From positions 1 through 64,000 of the forward strand of contig NZ_JAMTCK010000004.1 of assembly GCF_024171785.1 (NCBI RefSeq): a stretch of DNA of 64,000 nt, in the 5' to 3' direction. Position 1 is the first letter of the stretch. The number at the start of each line of letters is the position of its first letter. Made by a program: the position numbers and the translations under genes. This document shows, in pieces, positions 24,462 to 31,952 of the stretch. A model generated the notes under the pieces. It was not told the origin of the DNA. It did no database searches and saw nothing but the letters and a program-made list of their open reading frames with translations. Source of the DNA: Goodfellowiella coeruleoviolacea. Lineage in GTDB: Bacteria; Actinomycetota; Actinomycetes; Mycobacteriales; Pseudonocardiaceae.

Positions 24462-24707
24462 TCACGGCTGACACCGGCCGTCGTAGCCCTCGGTGAGCGC
24501 GACGTGGGTGTAGTCGCGCGCCCGCTCGTAGCAGATGGAACAGGTGGGCCACAGCCACTGGAGCGAGGTCGGCTTCTCGGCGGGCATGGTCACGGGGTGG
24601 CGGCACAGCGTCTCGGCGCTGGCCCCGGGCTGGAGCCCACCGGGGATCGCGTGCCGACCGTTGTCCACCGGCCACCACCGGAACGTGCGCTGATTCGCCG
24701 TTGTCAT
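24462..24707 (-). CDS. Small zinc-finger-type protein
   Basis: The 81-residue protein contains FRWWPVDNGRHAIPGGLQP, ETLCRHPVTMP and LWPTCSICYERARDY. The spaced Cys and CxxC pattern, with the opening W-x-P-V-x-x-x-x-R-H-A, matches a family of small zinc-finger proteins that accompany XRE-DUF397 loci in Pseudonocardiaceae. Start ATG 24707. It heads the leftward set of small genes. Role unknown. Confidence 0.6.
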   Translation of the reverse strand: MTTANQRTFRWWPVDNGRHAIPGGLQPGASAETLCRHPVTMPAEKPTSLQWLWPTCSICYERARDYTHVALTEGYDGRCQP

Positions 24708-25109
24708 CGCGCCACACCTCCATGTGTGAGGCGGGCCGGCAGGACGGGAGCACGCCGGGGCGCGTGCACGCGCTCGACCGTCCTGCCGGTCCGGGTGGGC
24801 GGCGGCACGCCGTCGCCCGGGATGCCCCGTGGTCGGACGGGGCAGGTCAAGGGGCGGCGGGTTGCCGGGTAGGGAGTTGCGTCCGCCCCCGAGTAGCAGA
24901 AGCGACCCAGCCGTCCGATGTGCGGCCGACTGGTTCCTATGGCTCCAGGGGTCTCCAAGTCTGGGTACCCCAGATAGAACGTGATCAGATTAACCTGGAG
25001 TACCCCAGGACAGGTACCCCACCAATCGGGTGAGCGGTGGGCGCACCCTGGGTGGGCGGCAAGATGTGCCTGTCGTCCTCATCCTCGGGTCAGGTCCGGG
25101 AGGAACCGC
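24708..25109. other. 402-nt divergent intergenic region
   Basis: The region between the leftward zinc-finger gene and the rightward XRE regulator has no gene. Near the XRE side it holds three GTACCCCA boxes (listed separately). Confidence 0.5.
24961..25021. promoter_or_regulatory. Three GTACCCCA boxes upstream of the XRE regulator
   Basis: GTACCCCA occurs at 24965-24972, 25000-25007 and 25014-25021, spaced 35 and 14 nt apart. The first is embedded in the palindrome TGGGTACCCCA and the second in CCTGGAGTACCCCAGG. Lower-GC sequence (AGATAGAACGTGATCAGAT) separates the first two. They are candidate operator sites for the adjacent XRE protein or promoter elements. Confidence 0.5.
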
Positions 25110-25973
25110 ATGGCCACGCCTACTGTGCGCAAGCTGCAATTGGGACACATGCTGCGGCATCTACGTGAGCAAGCTGGCCTGACACAGGAGGAGGCCGGCA
25201 AGGTGATCGAGAAGCCGCAAGCCAAGTTCACCGAGTTGGAGAACGGTAAGCGCGGTATCGGCGTGGGTGACCTGAAGCTGCTGCTGGACGCGTACGGTGT
25301 CAGCGACCCAGAGTTGATCGAGTTCATGATGGATCTGCGCCGCAACAACCATCAACGGGGAAACTGGACTGGATACAGGGCCATCCATCCTGATCAGTTC
25401 CGCCAGTACGTTGAGATGGAGCAAGACGCGGACCTCGTCCGCACGGTCGAATCCGAGGTCCCGCCTGGGCTGCTGCAGTCTGAGTCGTTCATTCGAGCGC
25501 TGTACGCGGAGCGCCCAGAACTTAACGAGGACGACATCGAGAACGGTGTGCAAGCCCGCCTGCTGCGCCAGCGGGTGCTGCACCGGGAGAATCCGCTGCA
25601 GGCGGAGTTCGTCATCTCGGAGTCGAGTTTGCTTCGCTGGTACGGCGGTCCGGAGATCATGCGTGAGCAGATCGATCACATGATCAAGTTGTCGCGGTTG
25701 GGTAACGTGCAGATTCAGGTTCTGCCATTCGAAACCCGAGCTAATGTAGCAGCGCTGGTCGGATTTCGATTCGTCCTGCTAAGGATTCCTTCGCCTGGCA
25801 CTGCTGGCCCCTTGGAGTTCGCCTATATCGAAGGCGTCGACACTAATCGGTACTTGGATGACAAGAAGGCGGTGGCTACTTACGGTCACCTCTGGTCTCG
25901 CCTGACTGCCGCCGCATTGAGCCCGAGTGCCAGCAGGGAGTTCATGGCGGAGGTGGCCAAGCGTTACCGTTGA
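25110..25973 (+). CDS. XRE-family regulator with DUF5753 (Scr1-type) domain
   Basis: The 287-residue protein has an N-terminal helix-turn-helix (LGHMLRHLREQAGLTQEEAG, then FTELENGKRGIGVGDLKLLL). A DUF5753 domain follows, with QYVEMEQDADLVRTVES, VPPGLLQSESFIRALY, and VQIQVLPFETR. This is the classical partner of a downstream DUF397 protein in Streptomyces and relatives, sometimes controlling development or stress. Start ATG 25110 with GGGAGGA upstream. Codon use is less GC-rich than typical for this window, suggesting transfer or weak expression. Confidence 0.9.
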   Translation: MATPTVRKLQLGHMLRHLREQAGLTQEEAGKVIEKPQAKFTELENGKRGIGVGDLKLLLDAYGVSDPELIEFMMDLRRNNHQRGNWTGYRAIHPDQFRQYVEMEQDADLVRTVESEVPPGLLQSESFIRALYAERPELNEDDIENGVQARLLRQRVLHRENPLQAEFVISESSLLRWYGGPEIMREQIDHMIKLSRLGNVQIQVLPFETRANVAALVGFRFVLLRIPSPGTAGPLEFAYIEGVDTNRYLDDKKAVATYGHLWSRLTAAALSPSASREFMAEVAKRYR

Positions 25974-26013
25974 CTGAGAGAGCCATCTCTCGACACCTGG
26001 GAAGGAGTCGCAG

Positions 26014-26208
26014 ATGTTTGAAAACGTGGAGTGGCGAAAGTCCAGTCGCTCCAACGGTAACTGGCAGAACTGCGTTGAGTTGGCTCACGCCGGCGATGTG
26101 GCTGGTGTTCGTGACTCGAAGAACCCCGCCGGCCCGGTGCTGACCTTTGGGCGGGCTGAGCTGGCCGGGTTCCTGGCGGCGATCAAGTCGGGTCGGCTCG
26201 ACAGCTGA
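26014..26208 (+). CDS. DUF397 protein
   Basis: The 64-residue protein reads WRKSSRSNGNWQNCVELAH, VAGVRDSKNPAGPVLTFGRA and LAGFLAAIKSGRLD, the full DUF397 signature. Such proteins are encoded with Scr1-type XRE regulators and are thought to be their partners or antagonists, by analogy with toxin-antitoxin pairs. It lies 40 nt after the XRE stop with GGAAGGAG upstream and is followed by a terminator. Confidence 0.93.
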   Translation: MFENVEWRKSSRSNGNWQNCVELAHAGDVAGVRDSKNPAGPVLTFGRAELAGFLAAIKSGRLDS

Positions 26209-26223
26209 TCACGAGCGCGAGCG

Positions 26224-26258
26224 CGGCCCCCTGTCCGGGACTCCTGGGCAGGGGGCCG
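26224..26258 (+). terminator. Terminator after XRE-DUF397
   Basis: CGGCCCCCTG (26224-26233) pairs perfectly with CAGGGGGCCG (26249-26258) and can extend inward by CC/GG. It begins 16 nt after the DUF397 stop. Confidence 0.7.
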
Positions 26259-26307
26259 TCCGGTGTCGGGCGGGTGGCGCCGGCCGCGTGCCGTGGAACA
26301 GCTGGAA

Positions 26308-26874
26308 TCAGTTCTGCCACTCGTGTGCGAGGGTCGCGTAGATGTACTCGCTGCCCCAGCGGTCTCCGTCGAGGTCGTTGTCGATCAGGTGGGCCTCGCG
26401 GCGCATGCCGAGCCGTTCGCACACGCGCACCGACGCGGTGTTGAGGACATCGATCCGGGCGAAGATCCGGTGAACTCCCAACTTGTCGAAGGCCAGCGAG
26501 GCGAGGGCGCGTGCGGCTTCGGTGGCGTAGCCGTGTCCGGTGTGGCGCGGGTTGAAGGCCCAGCCGATCTCGGCCTGGCGGGCGCGCGCACTCCGGAGGT
26601 TGAGCACCACCTCGCCGATGACGCCCGGCTCGTTGGCCCGGCACACGGCCAGCAGGAGCGCGTCACCGTCGGCCTGCCACGCGGTGCCACCGGCCCGCGC
26701 GGCGATCGCCTCGGCGCAGGCCTCGCGGGTGAGCGGCGGGCGGTAGAGGTAGCGGGCGACCTCGGGCAGGGACTGGTACGCGTACCGGTCGTCGATGTCG
26801 TCCGCGGTGAACAGTCGCAGGACCAGCCGCTCGGTGGTGACCGGTGCCGGCGCGTGCTGTGGGACAGCGGTCAT
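26308..26874 (-). CDS. GNAT acetyltransferase (RimJ/RimL type)
   Basis: The 188-residue protein opens VTTERLVLRLFTADDIDD, has IGEVVLNLRSARARQAEIGW, then RHTGHGYATEAARALASLAF (the acetyl-CoA loop of the R/QxxGxG/A type) and NTASVRVCERLGMRRE. These match the RimJ/RimL-like GNATs that acetylate protein N-termini or small amines. Start ATG 26874 has GGGGGA upstream. It lies downstream of the multicopper oxidase gene on the same strand with about 100 nt between. Substrate unknown. Confidence 0.88.
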   Translation of the reverse strand: MTAVPQHAPAPVTTERLVLRLFTADDIDDRYAYQSLPEVARYLYRPPLTREACAEAIAARAGGTAWQADGDALLLAVCRANEPGVIGEVVLNLRSARARQAEIGWAFNPRHTGHGYATEAARALASLAFDKLGVHRIFARIDVLNTASVRVCERLGMRREAHLIDNDLDGDRWGSEYIYATLAHEWQN

Positions 26875-26978
26875 CGGATCTCCCCCGGGTTGCTGCTGGT
26901 GAAACCGCCCGGTCAGGGTAGTCGCCGGCCCCCGGCGGGCCCACCGAATATGGCCGGACCGAACCCGGTAGCGCCGGC

Positions 26979-28418
26979 CTAGTGGTGGCCGGCCGAGTGC
27001 AGTTCGCGGGGCGTGCTGTTCTCCGTGCCCGGTTCGACGATCACGAACTGGCCCATCATGCCCCGGTCCTCGTGGCGCAGGATGTGGCAGTGGTACATGT
27101 ACGGCATCGCGGGATCGACGTGGTTGCCGAACTCCACGGCCAGCCGGGTCAGGGTCTTGCCCGGGGAGAACACCGTGTCCTTCGGGCCGCGCAGGTGTTC
27201 GGGTGGTTCCTCGCCGTCCACGTCGAGCACCCGGAAGACCGCGTCGTGGATGTGGAAGTTGTGCGCGAAGGTGATGTTGTCGACCTCCCAGACCTCGTGG
27301 GCGCCGGCCGGGATCACCTCGTCGATGCGGGCCATGTCCATCTCGCGGCCGTTGATGTTCGTCCCGCCCAGCCGGAACCTGCGGACCGTTGCGCCGACGG
27401 CCGGTGGGGCGAGCGGGGTGAGCACCTGGGGCAGCTCGGCGGACGGCGCGAGCTGTGCGGCGGCGACCAGGCGGAGGATGTCGTAGTCGCCCCGGTCGAT
27501 CTCCTCGTCGCCGCTGAAGCCCTTGAGCAGCACCTGCTCGCCGGGCGCGAACCCGACCACGATCTCGAACCGCTCGCCCGGGCTGATCCGCAGCCGGTCC
27601 ACCGGGGCGGGGCGGGCCAGCAGGCCGGCGTCGCTCGCCACCACGTGGAACACCCGGTTGTCGGCGAAACCCAGGTGGTAGACGTGCGCGTTGGAGCCGT
27701 TGAGCACGCGGAACCGGACGCGCGTGGTGGTCACCTGGAAGTGCGGGTCGTAGGTGCCGTTGACCAGGAGCTGGTCGCCTAACAGCCCGTAGGTGCCGCC
27801 GAAGTCCTCGTCCAGCCGCCCGTCCTCGGTGAACTTCTTGTCCTGGATGACCAACGGGATGTCGTCGGTGCCGTAGGTCTTCGGCAGGGCCACCTCGTGG
27901 TCGTCGTCGAGGAGGAACAGGCCGGCCAGGCCCCGGTACACGTGCTGGGAGGTGGTGCCGTGCGGGTGCGGGTGGTACCAGGTGGTCGCCGCCGGCTGGT
28001 CCACTGTCCACTCCGGACTCCACGTGCCGCCGGGCTGGATCGTCTGGTGCGGGCCGCCGTCCATCCTGGCGGGCAGCCGCATGCCGTGCCAGTGCAGCGT
28101 GGTCGGCTCGCCCACCTCGTTGGTCACCGCCATCGCCACCCGGTCGCCGCGCCTGGCCCGCAGGGTCGGACCGAGGTAGTCGCCGTTGACGCCCCACGTC
28201 GGGGTGGACTTGCCGGGCAGGAACTCGCTGCGGCCCTGGCGCAGCCGCAGGTCGAAGCGCCGGACGCCGTCCGCGCCGGCGGCGGGGTCGAGCAGTGGCG
28301 GGATGCGCAGGGCGTTGCGGAACCCGAGGGTGCCGGTGTTGCCGTCCGCGCCGCCGCACCCGGTCAGCGCGAGCCCGGCGAACAGTCCGGTCAGGGCGAG
28401 GAAGTTCCGTCGTCGCAT
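26979..28418 (-). CDS. Tat-exported multicopper oxidase
   Basis: The 479-residue protein starts MRRRNFLALTGLFAGLALTG with a twin-arginine signal and a lipobox-like LTGC at residue 21. All four copper motifs are visible: HWHG, WYHPHPHG, HNFHIHD and YHCHILRHEDRGMM, the last containing the type 1 Cys and axial Met. The arrangement fits CueO/bilirubin oxidase/CotA-like laccases that oxidise phenols or cuprous ions outside the membrane. Start chosen at ATG 28418 directly before the RRR motif; an upstream ATG at 28442 is possible. Confidence 0.92.
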   Translation of the reverse strand: MRRRNFLALTGLFAGLALTGCGGADGNTGTLGFRNALRIPPLLDPAAGADGVRRFDLRLRQGRSEFLPGKSTPTWGVNGDYLGPTLRARRGDRVAMAVTNEVGEPTTLHWHGMRLPARMDGGPHQTIQPGGTWSPEWTVDQPAATTWYHPHPHGTTSQHVYRGLAGLFLLDDDHEVALPKTYGTDDIPLVIQDKKFTEDGRLDEDFGGTYGLLGDQLLVNGTYDPHFQVTTTRVRFRVLNGSNAHVYHLGFADNRVFHVVASDAGLLARPAPVDRLRISPGERFEIVVGFAPGEQVLLKGFSGDEEIDRGDYDILRLVAAAQLAPSAELPQVLTPLAPPAVGATVRRFRLGGTNINGREMDMARIDEVIPAGAHEVWEVDNITFAHNFHIHDAVFRVLDVDGEEPPEHLRGPKDTVFSPGKTLTRLAVEFGNHVDPAMPYMYHCHILRHEDRGMMGQFVIVEPGTENSTPRELHSAGHH

Positions 28419-28577
28419 GGCCCGAAATCCTGCGGAGATCACCGTCCGAGCACGTCAGCCCTGCACGGCAAACTCCCGCGTACTCCCGGGGTCGCAGGGT
28501 CATCCCGCAGCGGTAGGCGGGCGGTGTCGGCGCCGGGCTGACGCGGTGACCGGGGCCGGTCGGGCAGCGTTGCCGCC

Positions 28578-29489
28578 ATGAAGCGATTCCTGATCCCCCT
28601 GCTCGTCGGCCCGATGCTGGCCGTGGCCCCGGCGTTCCCGGCCGAGGCGTTCCCGGCCGAGGTGTCCCCGGTCGAGGTGTCCCCGGCCGAGACCCCCGCC
28701 GCGGTGGAGGCGGCGCCCGCGCGGACCCGGGACGTGTCCATCGCCGTCACCCCCGAGGGGTTCGCCGCGCCGGCGACCCTGCCGGCCGGCGCGGTGACCT
28801 TCCGCGTCCAGTCCACCGATCCGGACGGCGCGTGGCTCGGGCTGGTCCGCCTGCGGCCCGGCGTGAGCCTGGACCGGTACCTGGCCGACCTGACCCGCGC
28901 GATGGGTGACGACCCGATCGCCGGTGGCCAGGCCGTGGCGCGGGACGTGGAGATGCTGGGTGGCGTGGCCGTCGCGGACGTGCCGGCGGCCGCGACGCTG
29001 CGGGTCAGTCCGGGCGAGCACTACCTGGTGGACTTCCGCGACGTGGGCCTGCCTGACCTGGCGGAGCGCGTGCGCCGGGTGCGGGTGCTGCCGGGGCCCA
29101 CCGCTCCGGTGCCGGTCCCGGTGCCGGCGGCGCGGATCGTGCTGCGCGACGGGGCGTTCGACGCGCCGGCGGTGCTGTCCGGCCCGGTGCGGGTGGTGAA
29201 CCTGTCGCGCCAGCACAACGAGGCGATGCTGATGCCCGTCCGGCCCGGCACCACGCTGGCGGACCTGGACGCGTTCTTCACCGCGGTGGACGCCGGGCGC
29301 GACCCCGCCGGCTACCCGTTCACGGGTGGGCCGACCGGCGTGGTGCCGCTGTCGCCGGGGCGCTCCGCGGTGCTGTCCGCCGACCTGCCCGCCGGCCGGT
29401 ACGCGGTGGTCACCTGGGTCCGGGACCTGGCGACTGGCACGATGTTCGCGGCGCGGGGGATGCGCGCGCTGATCACGCTGGAGGGGTAG
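28578..29489 (+). CDS. Secreted protein of unknown function with repeat-containing N-terminus
   Basis: The 303-residue protein has a signal peptide (MKRFLIPLLVGPMLAVAPAF), then four in-frame 5-residue repeats (PAEAF, PAEV, PVEV, PAET). Two similar beta-rich halves follow: one with VSIAVTPEGFAAPATLPAGA, the other with IVLRDGAFDAPAVLSGPVRV, each with a phrase like RPGVSLDRYLADL or RPGTTLADLDAFF. This suggests a duplicated cupredoxin-like or related exported domain. It directly precedes the two-component genes (3-nt gap) and is divergent from the multicopper oxidase. No Cu ligands stand out. Confidence 0.65.
   Translation: MKRFLIPLLVGPMLAVAPAFPAEAFPAEVSPVEVSPAETPAAVEAAPARTRDVSIAVTPEGFAAPATLPAGAVTFRVQSTDPDGAWLGLVRLRPGVSLDRYLADLTRAMGDDPIAGGQAVARDVEMLGGVAVADVPAAATLRVSPGEHYLVDFRDVGLPDLAERVRRVRVLPGPTAPVPVPVPAARIVLRDGAFDAPAVLSGPVRVVNLSRQHNEAMLMPVRPGTTLADLDAFFTAVDAGRDPAGYPFTGGPTGVVPLSPGRSAVLSADLPAGRYAVVTWVRDLATGTMFAARGMRALITLEG
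28632..28691 (+). repeat. Four 15-bp in-frame repeats
   Basis: GCGTTCCCGGCCGAG occurs twice exactly (28632-28646, 28647-28661), then GTGTCCCCGGTCGAG and GTGTCCCCGGCCGAG. Each unit encodes five residues, so length changes would keep the secreted protein's frame. Confidence 0.85.
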
Positions 29490-29492
29490 GAC

Positions 29493-30632
29493 GTGCGACG
29501 ACTGGCCGACACCGCCCCGGACATCGCGCTGGGCGCCGGGCTGGCCGCCCTGGTGCTCACCGCCGGCCTGTTCGGCTGGGGGCCGCCGGGGCCGACCGGT
29601 GCGCTGGACCCGGGTGCTCTCGCCCTCGCCCTGGTGGCCGGCGGGGCGGTGGCGGTCCGGCGGCGGTTCCCGGTCGCCTGCCTGGTGGTGGTCAACCTGG
29701 CGACCGCCGCCTGGTTCCACGCCTACCCCGGTCGGCTGATCACCGCGGGTCCGCTGATCGGCTGCTACACCCTTGCCGCGCACCGGGGCTGGCGGGCGGG
29801 CGTGGCCGGTGGCCTGGCCACCGCGGTGGTCACGGTCCTCACGGTGCGGTTCGCGCTGGACGGGGAGTGGCTGGGGGACCAGGTGTTCAACGCCGTGCCG
29901 CTGGAGGCCGCCGCGACCGCGCTGGGCGCGGCCGTGCACTCGCACCGGGCGTTCGCGGCCGGGGCGCGCGAGCGGGCCGAGCGGATCGCGCAGTCCCGGT
30001 CCGACCAGGCCCGCCGGCAGGCTGCCGAGGAGCGGCTGGAGATCGCCCGCGAGCTGCACGACGTGTTCGGCCACACCATGGCGGCGATCAGCGTGCAGGC
30101 CGGCGTGGCCACGCACATCATGGGCCGCCAGCCCGAGCGGGCCACCGAGGCGCTGCACACCATCAAGCGGATCAGCGACGAGGGGTTGACCGAGGTGTCC
30201 GTGCTGCTGGGCCTGATGCGCTCGGCGGACCCGCGCACCGCCGCCGGCGGCCTGGCCAGGCTGGACAAGCTGTTGGACACCGCCGGGGTGCGGGTGGACC
30301 TGGTGGTGCGCGGTGCGGACCGGGCGGTGCCGGTGGCGGTGGACCTGGCGGCGTTCCGGATCGTGCAGGAGTCGCTGACCAACGTGCGGCGCCACGCGCG
30401 CGCCACGGCGGCGCGGGTGGAGCTGACCTACGGCGACGTGCTGGAGGTCGTGGTGCGCGACAACGGCACGGGTGGCGGGAGCGCGGCCACCGCGGTGGGC
30501 GGGCACGGCATCGAGGGCATGCGGGCCAGGGCCGAGAAGCTGGGCGGCACCCTGACCGCGGGGCCGGTGGACGGCGGGTTCGAGGTCCGGTGCGCGCTGC
30601 CGGTCCAGGGGGAGCCGGGAGGAGACCGATGA
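29493..30632 (+). CDS. NarL-type sensor histidine kinase (HisKA_3)
   Basis: The 379-residue kinase has an N-terminal membrane domain of about four to five helices (10-150) and a short coiled linker. The phosphoacceptor segment is RLEIARELHDVFGHTMAAIS (His near 188), and a HATPase domain contains ESLTNVRRHARA, VVRDNGTGGG and GHGIEGMRARAEKLGG. No extracellular sensor domain is visible, so it probably senses within the membrane. Start GTG 29493. Its stop overlaps the regulator start (ATGA). The co-oriented secreted protein gene upstream may be in the same operon. Confidence 0.92.
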   Translation: MRRLADTAPDIALGAGLAALVLTAGLFGWGPPGPTGALDPGALALALVAGGAVAVRRRFPVACLVVVNLATAAWFHAYPGRLITAGPLIGCYTLAAHRGWRAGVAGGLATAVVTVLTVRFALDGEWLGDQVFNAVPLEAAATALGAAVHSHRAFAAGARERAERIAQSRSDQARRQAAEERLEIARELHDVFGHTMAAISVQAGVATHIMGRQPERATEALHTIKRISDEGLTEVSVLLGLMRSADPRTAAGGLARLDKLLDTAGVRVDLVVRGADRAVPVAVDLAAFRIVQESLTNVRRHARATAARVELTYGDVLEVVVRDNGTGGGSAATAVGGHGIEGMRARAEKLGGTLTAGPVDGGFEVRCALPVQGEPGGDR

Positions 30633-31282
30633 TCAAGGTGCTGATCGCCGACGACCAGGCACTGGTGCGTGGCGGCTTCCGGATGCTCGTGGACAGCGAG
30701 CCGGACATGACCGTGGTCGGCGAGGCCAGCGACGGCGCGGCCGCGGCCGAACTGGCCAGGGCCACGCTGCCGGACGTGCTGCTGATGGACGTGCAGATGC
30801 CCGGCGTGGACGGCATCGAGGGCATCCGGCGGGTGGTCGCGGACCCGGCGCTGTCGGCCGTGCGCGTCCTGATCCTGACCACCTTCGACGAGGACGAGTA
30901 CGCCGTGGCCGGGCTGACCGCGGGCGCGAGCGGCTTCCTGCTCAAGAACACCGACCCGGCGCAGCTGCTGCACGGCATCCGGGTGGTGGCCGGTGGGGAG
31001 GAGCTGCTCTCACCCGGCCTGACCAGGCGGCTGCTGGCCCGCTCGACCAGGCCGGCGGCCACGGTCAACCACCAGGTGTTCGACCAGCTCACCACCAGGG
31101 AGCGCGAGGTGGTGGCGCTCGCCGCGCAGGGGCTGTCCAACGAGGAGATCACCCGGGAGCTGGTGATCAGCCCGGCCACCACCAAGACCCACATCAGCCG
31201 CGCGCTGGCCAAGCTCGGCGCCCGCGACCGCGCCCAACTGGTCGCGCTCGCCTACCAGCACCGGCTGGTCGAACCGGGCTGA
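30629..31282 (+). CDS. NarL/LuxR-type response regulator
   Basis: The 217-residue regulator has a receiver domain with DDQ (8-10), phospho-acceptor Asp54 in LLMDVQMPG, TTFDEDEYAV and the conserved Lys in FLLKNTDP. A LuxR-type helix-turn-helix follows: LTTREREVVALAAQGLSNEE, then SPATTKTHISRALAKLGARD. ATG 30629 overlaps the kinase TGA. It is the cognate partner of that kinase. Targets are unknown; the divergent multicopper oxidase and the secreted protein are the closest candidates. Confidence 0.93.
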   Translation: MIKVLIADDQALVRGGFRMLVDSEPDMTVVGEASDGAAAAELARATLPDVLLMDVQMPGVDGIEGIRRVVADPALSAVRVLILTTFDEDEYAVAGLTAGASGFLLKNTDPAQLLHGIRVVAGGEELLSPGLTRRLLARSTRPAATVNHQVFDQLTTREREVVALAAQGLSNEEITRELVISPATTKTHISRALAKLGARDRAQLVALAYQHRLVEPG

Positions 31283-31291
31283 GCGGCCCGC

Positions 31292-31388
31292 CGCTGGTTC
31301 GGCTGGTCGCCGGTTCGGCCGGTCGCTGGTTCGGGTGGTCGCTGTTGAGACGGTCGCTGTTCAGTCGGTCGCTGTTGAGTCGGTCGCC
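31292..31388. repeat. Degenerate 15-16-bp tandem repeat (6 units)
   Basis: Units: CGCTGGTTCGGCTGGT, CGCCGGTTCGGCCGGT, CGCTGGTTCGGGTGGT, then 15-bp CGCTGTTGAGACGGT, CGCTGTTCAGTCGGT, CGCTGTTGAGTCGGT. The array lies between the convergent response-regulator and MarR genes and runs into the last codons of marR. It resembles the 14632-14755 array in period and in the leading CGCTG. Confidence 0.8.
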
Positions 31389-31837
31389 AGGAGCTTGCCG
31401 AGCAGCGCGGTGAGCTGGTCCCGCTCGGCCGGGTCGAGCGCGGCGAAGGTCTGGTCGAGGAAGGCGGGGACGCCCTTCTCGGCCCTGGTCAGCGCGCGCC
31501 GGCCCGGGGTGGTGATGGTGACCGCGTAGGCGCGCCGGTCCTGGGCGTCGCGCTCGCGGCGGACGTAGCCGGCCTTCTCCAGTTCGTCGGCGATGCCGAC
31601 CATGACGCTGCGGTCGATGCGCAGCTCCTCGCTGAGCACCTGCTGCGAGCACGGCCCGACCGCCGCGAGCATCTTCAGCACCAGGTGGTGTCCCACGCCG
31701 AGGCCGTGCTGCTCGGCCGCTGCCTCGGCGGCGCGCGCCACCGCGGTGGAGGCGCGGCACAGGGCGATGTCCGGCCGTTCCGCCGCCAGCCGGGGGAAGT
31801 ACGTGGTCCGCGCGCGGGCACCGGTCCTGGTGGGCAT
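31361..31837 (-). CDS. MarR-family regulator
   Basis: The 158-residue winged-helix regulator contains LGVGHHLVLKMLAAVGPCSQ, LSEELRIDRSVMVGIADELE and KAGYVRRERDAQDRRAYAVTI, the MarR recognition helix and DRR wing. It is divergent from an MFS exporter and nitroreductase, which it probably represses until a toxic ligand binds. A 40-bp symmetrical site lies between them. Its last codons (ATDSTATD) fall in the tandem repeat, so the C-terminus may vary between strains. Start ATG 31837. Confidence 0.9.
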   Translation of the reverse strand: MPTRTGARARTTYFPRLAAERPDIALCRASTAVARAAEAAAEQHGLGVGHHLVLKMLAAVGPCSQQVLSEELRIDRSVMVGIADELEKAGYVRRERDAQDRRAYAVTITTPGRRALTRAEKGVPAFLDQTFAALDPAERDQLTALLGKLLATDSTATD

Positions 31838-31880
31838 GGCCGCAGGCTACCACGAACCATCTTCGCGTCAATTGTTTGAC

Positions 31881-31920
31881 AGCAGACGATCGCCATTCGT
31901 ATGGTCGCAAATCGTCTGCT
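31881..31920. promoter_or_regulatory. 40-bp inverted repeat, candidate MarR operator
   Basis: AGCAGACGAT (31881-31890) is repeated in perfect inversion as ATCGTCTGCT (31911-31920). The centre adds CGCCAT and ATGGTCG in near symmetry. It lies 43 nt before the MarR start and 32 nt before the MFS start in AT-rich DNA, so a bound repressor would cover both promoters. Confidence 0.6.
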
Positions 31921-31952
31921 GAAAGATGATTTGGCCGAAGATGGAGTGAGAC

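Noticed and set aside
22474-26260. Integrative element with attachment sites
   Set aside because: No integrase, no flanking direct repeat and no tRNA at the borders; only the composition suggests transfer.
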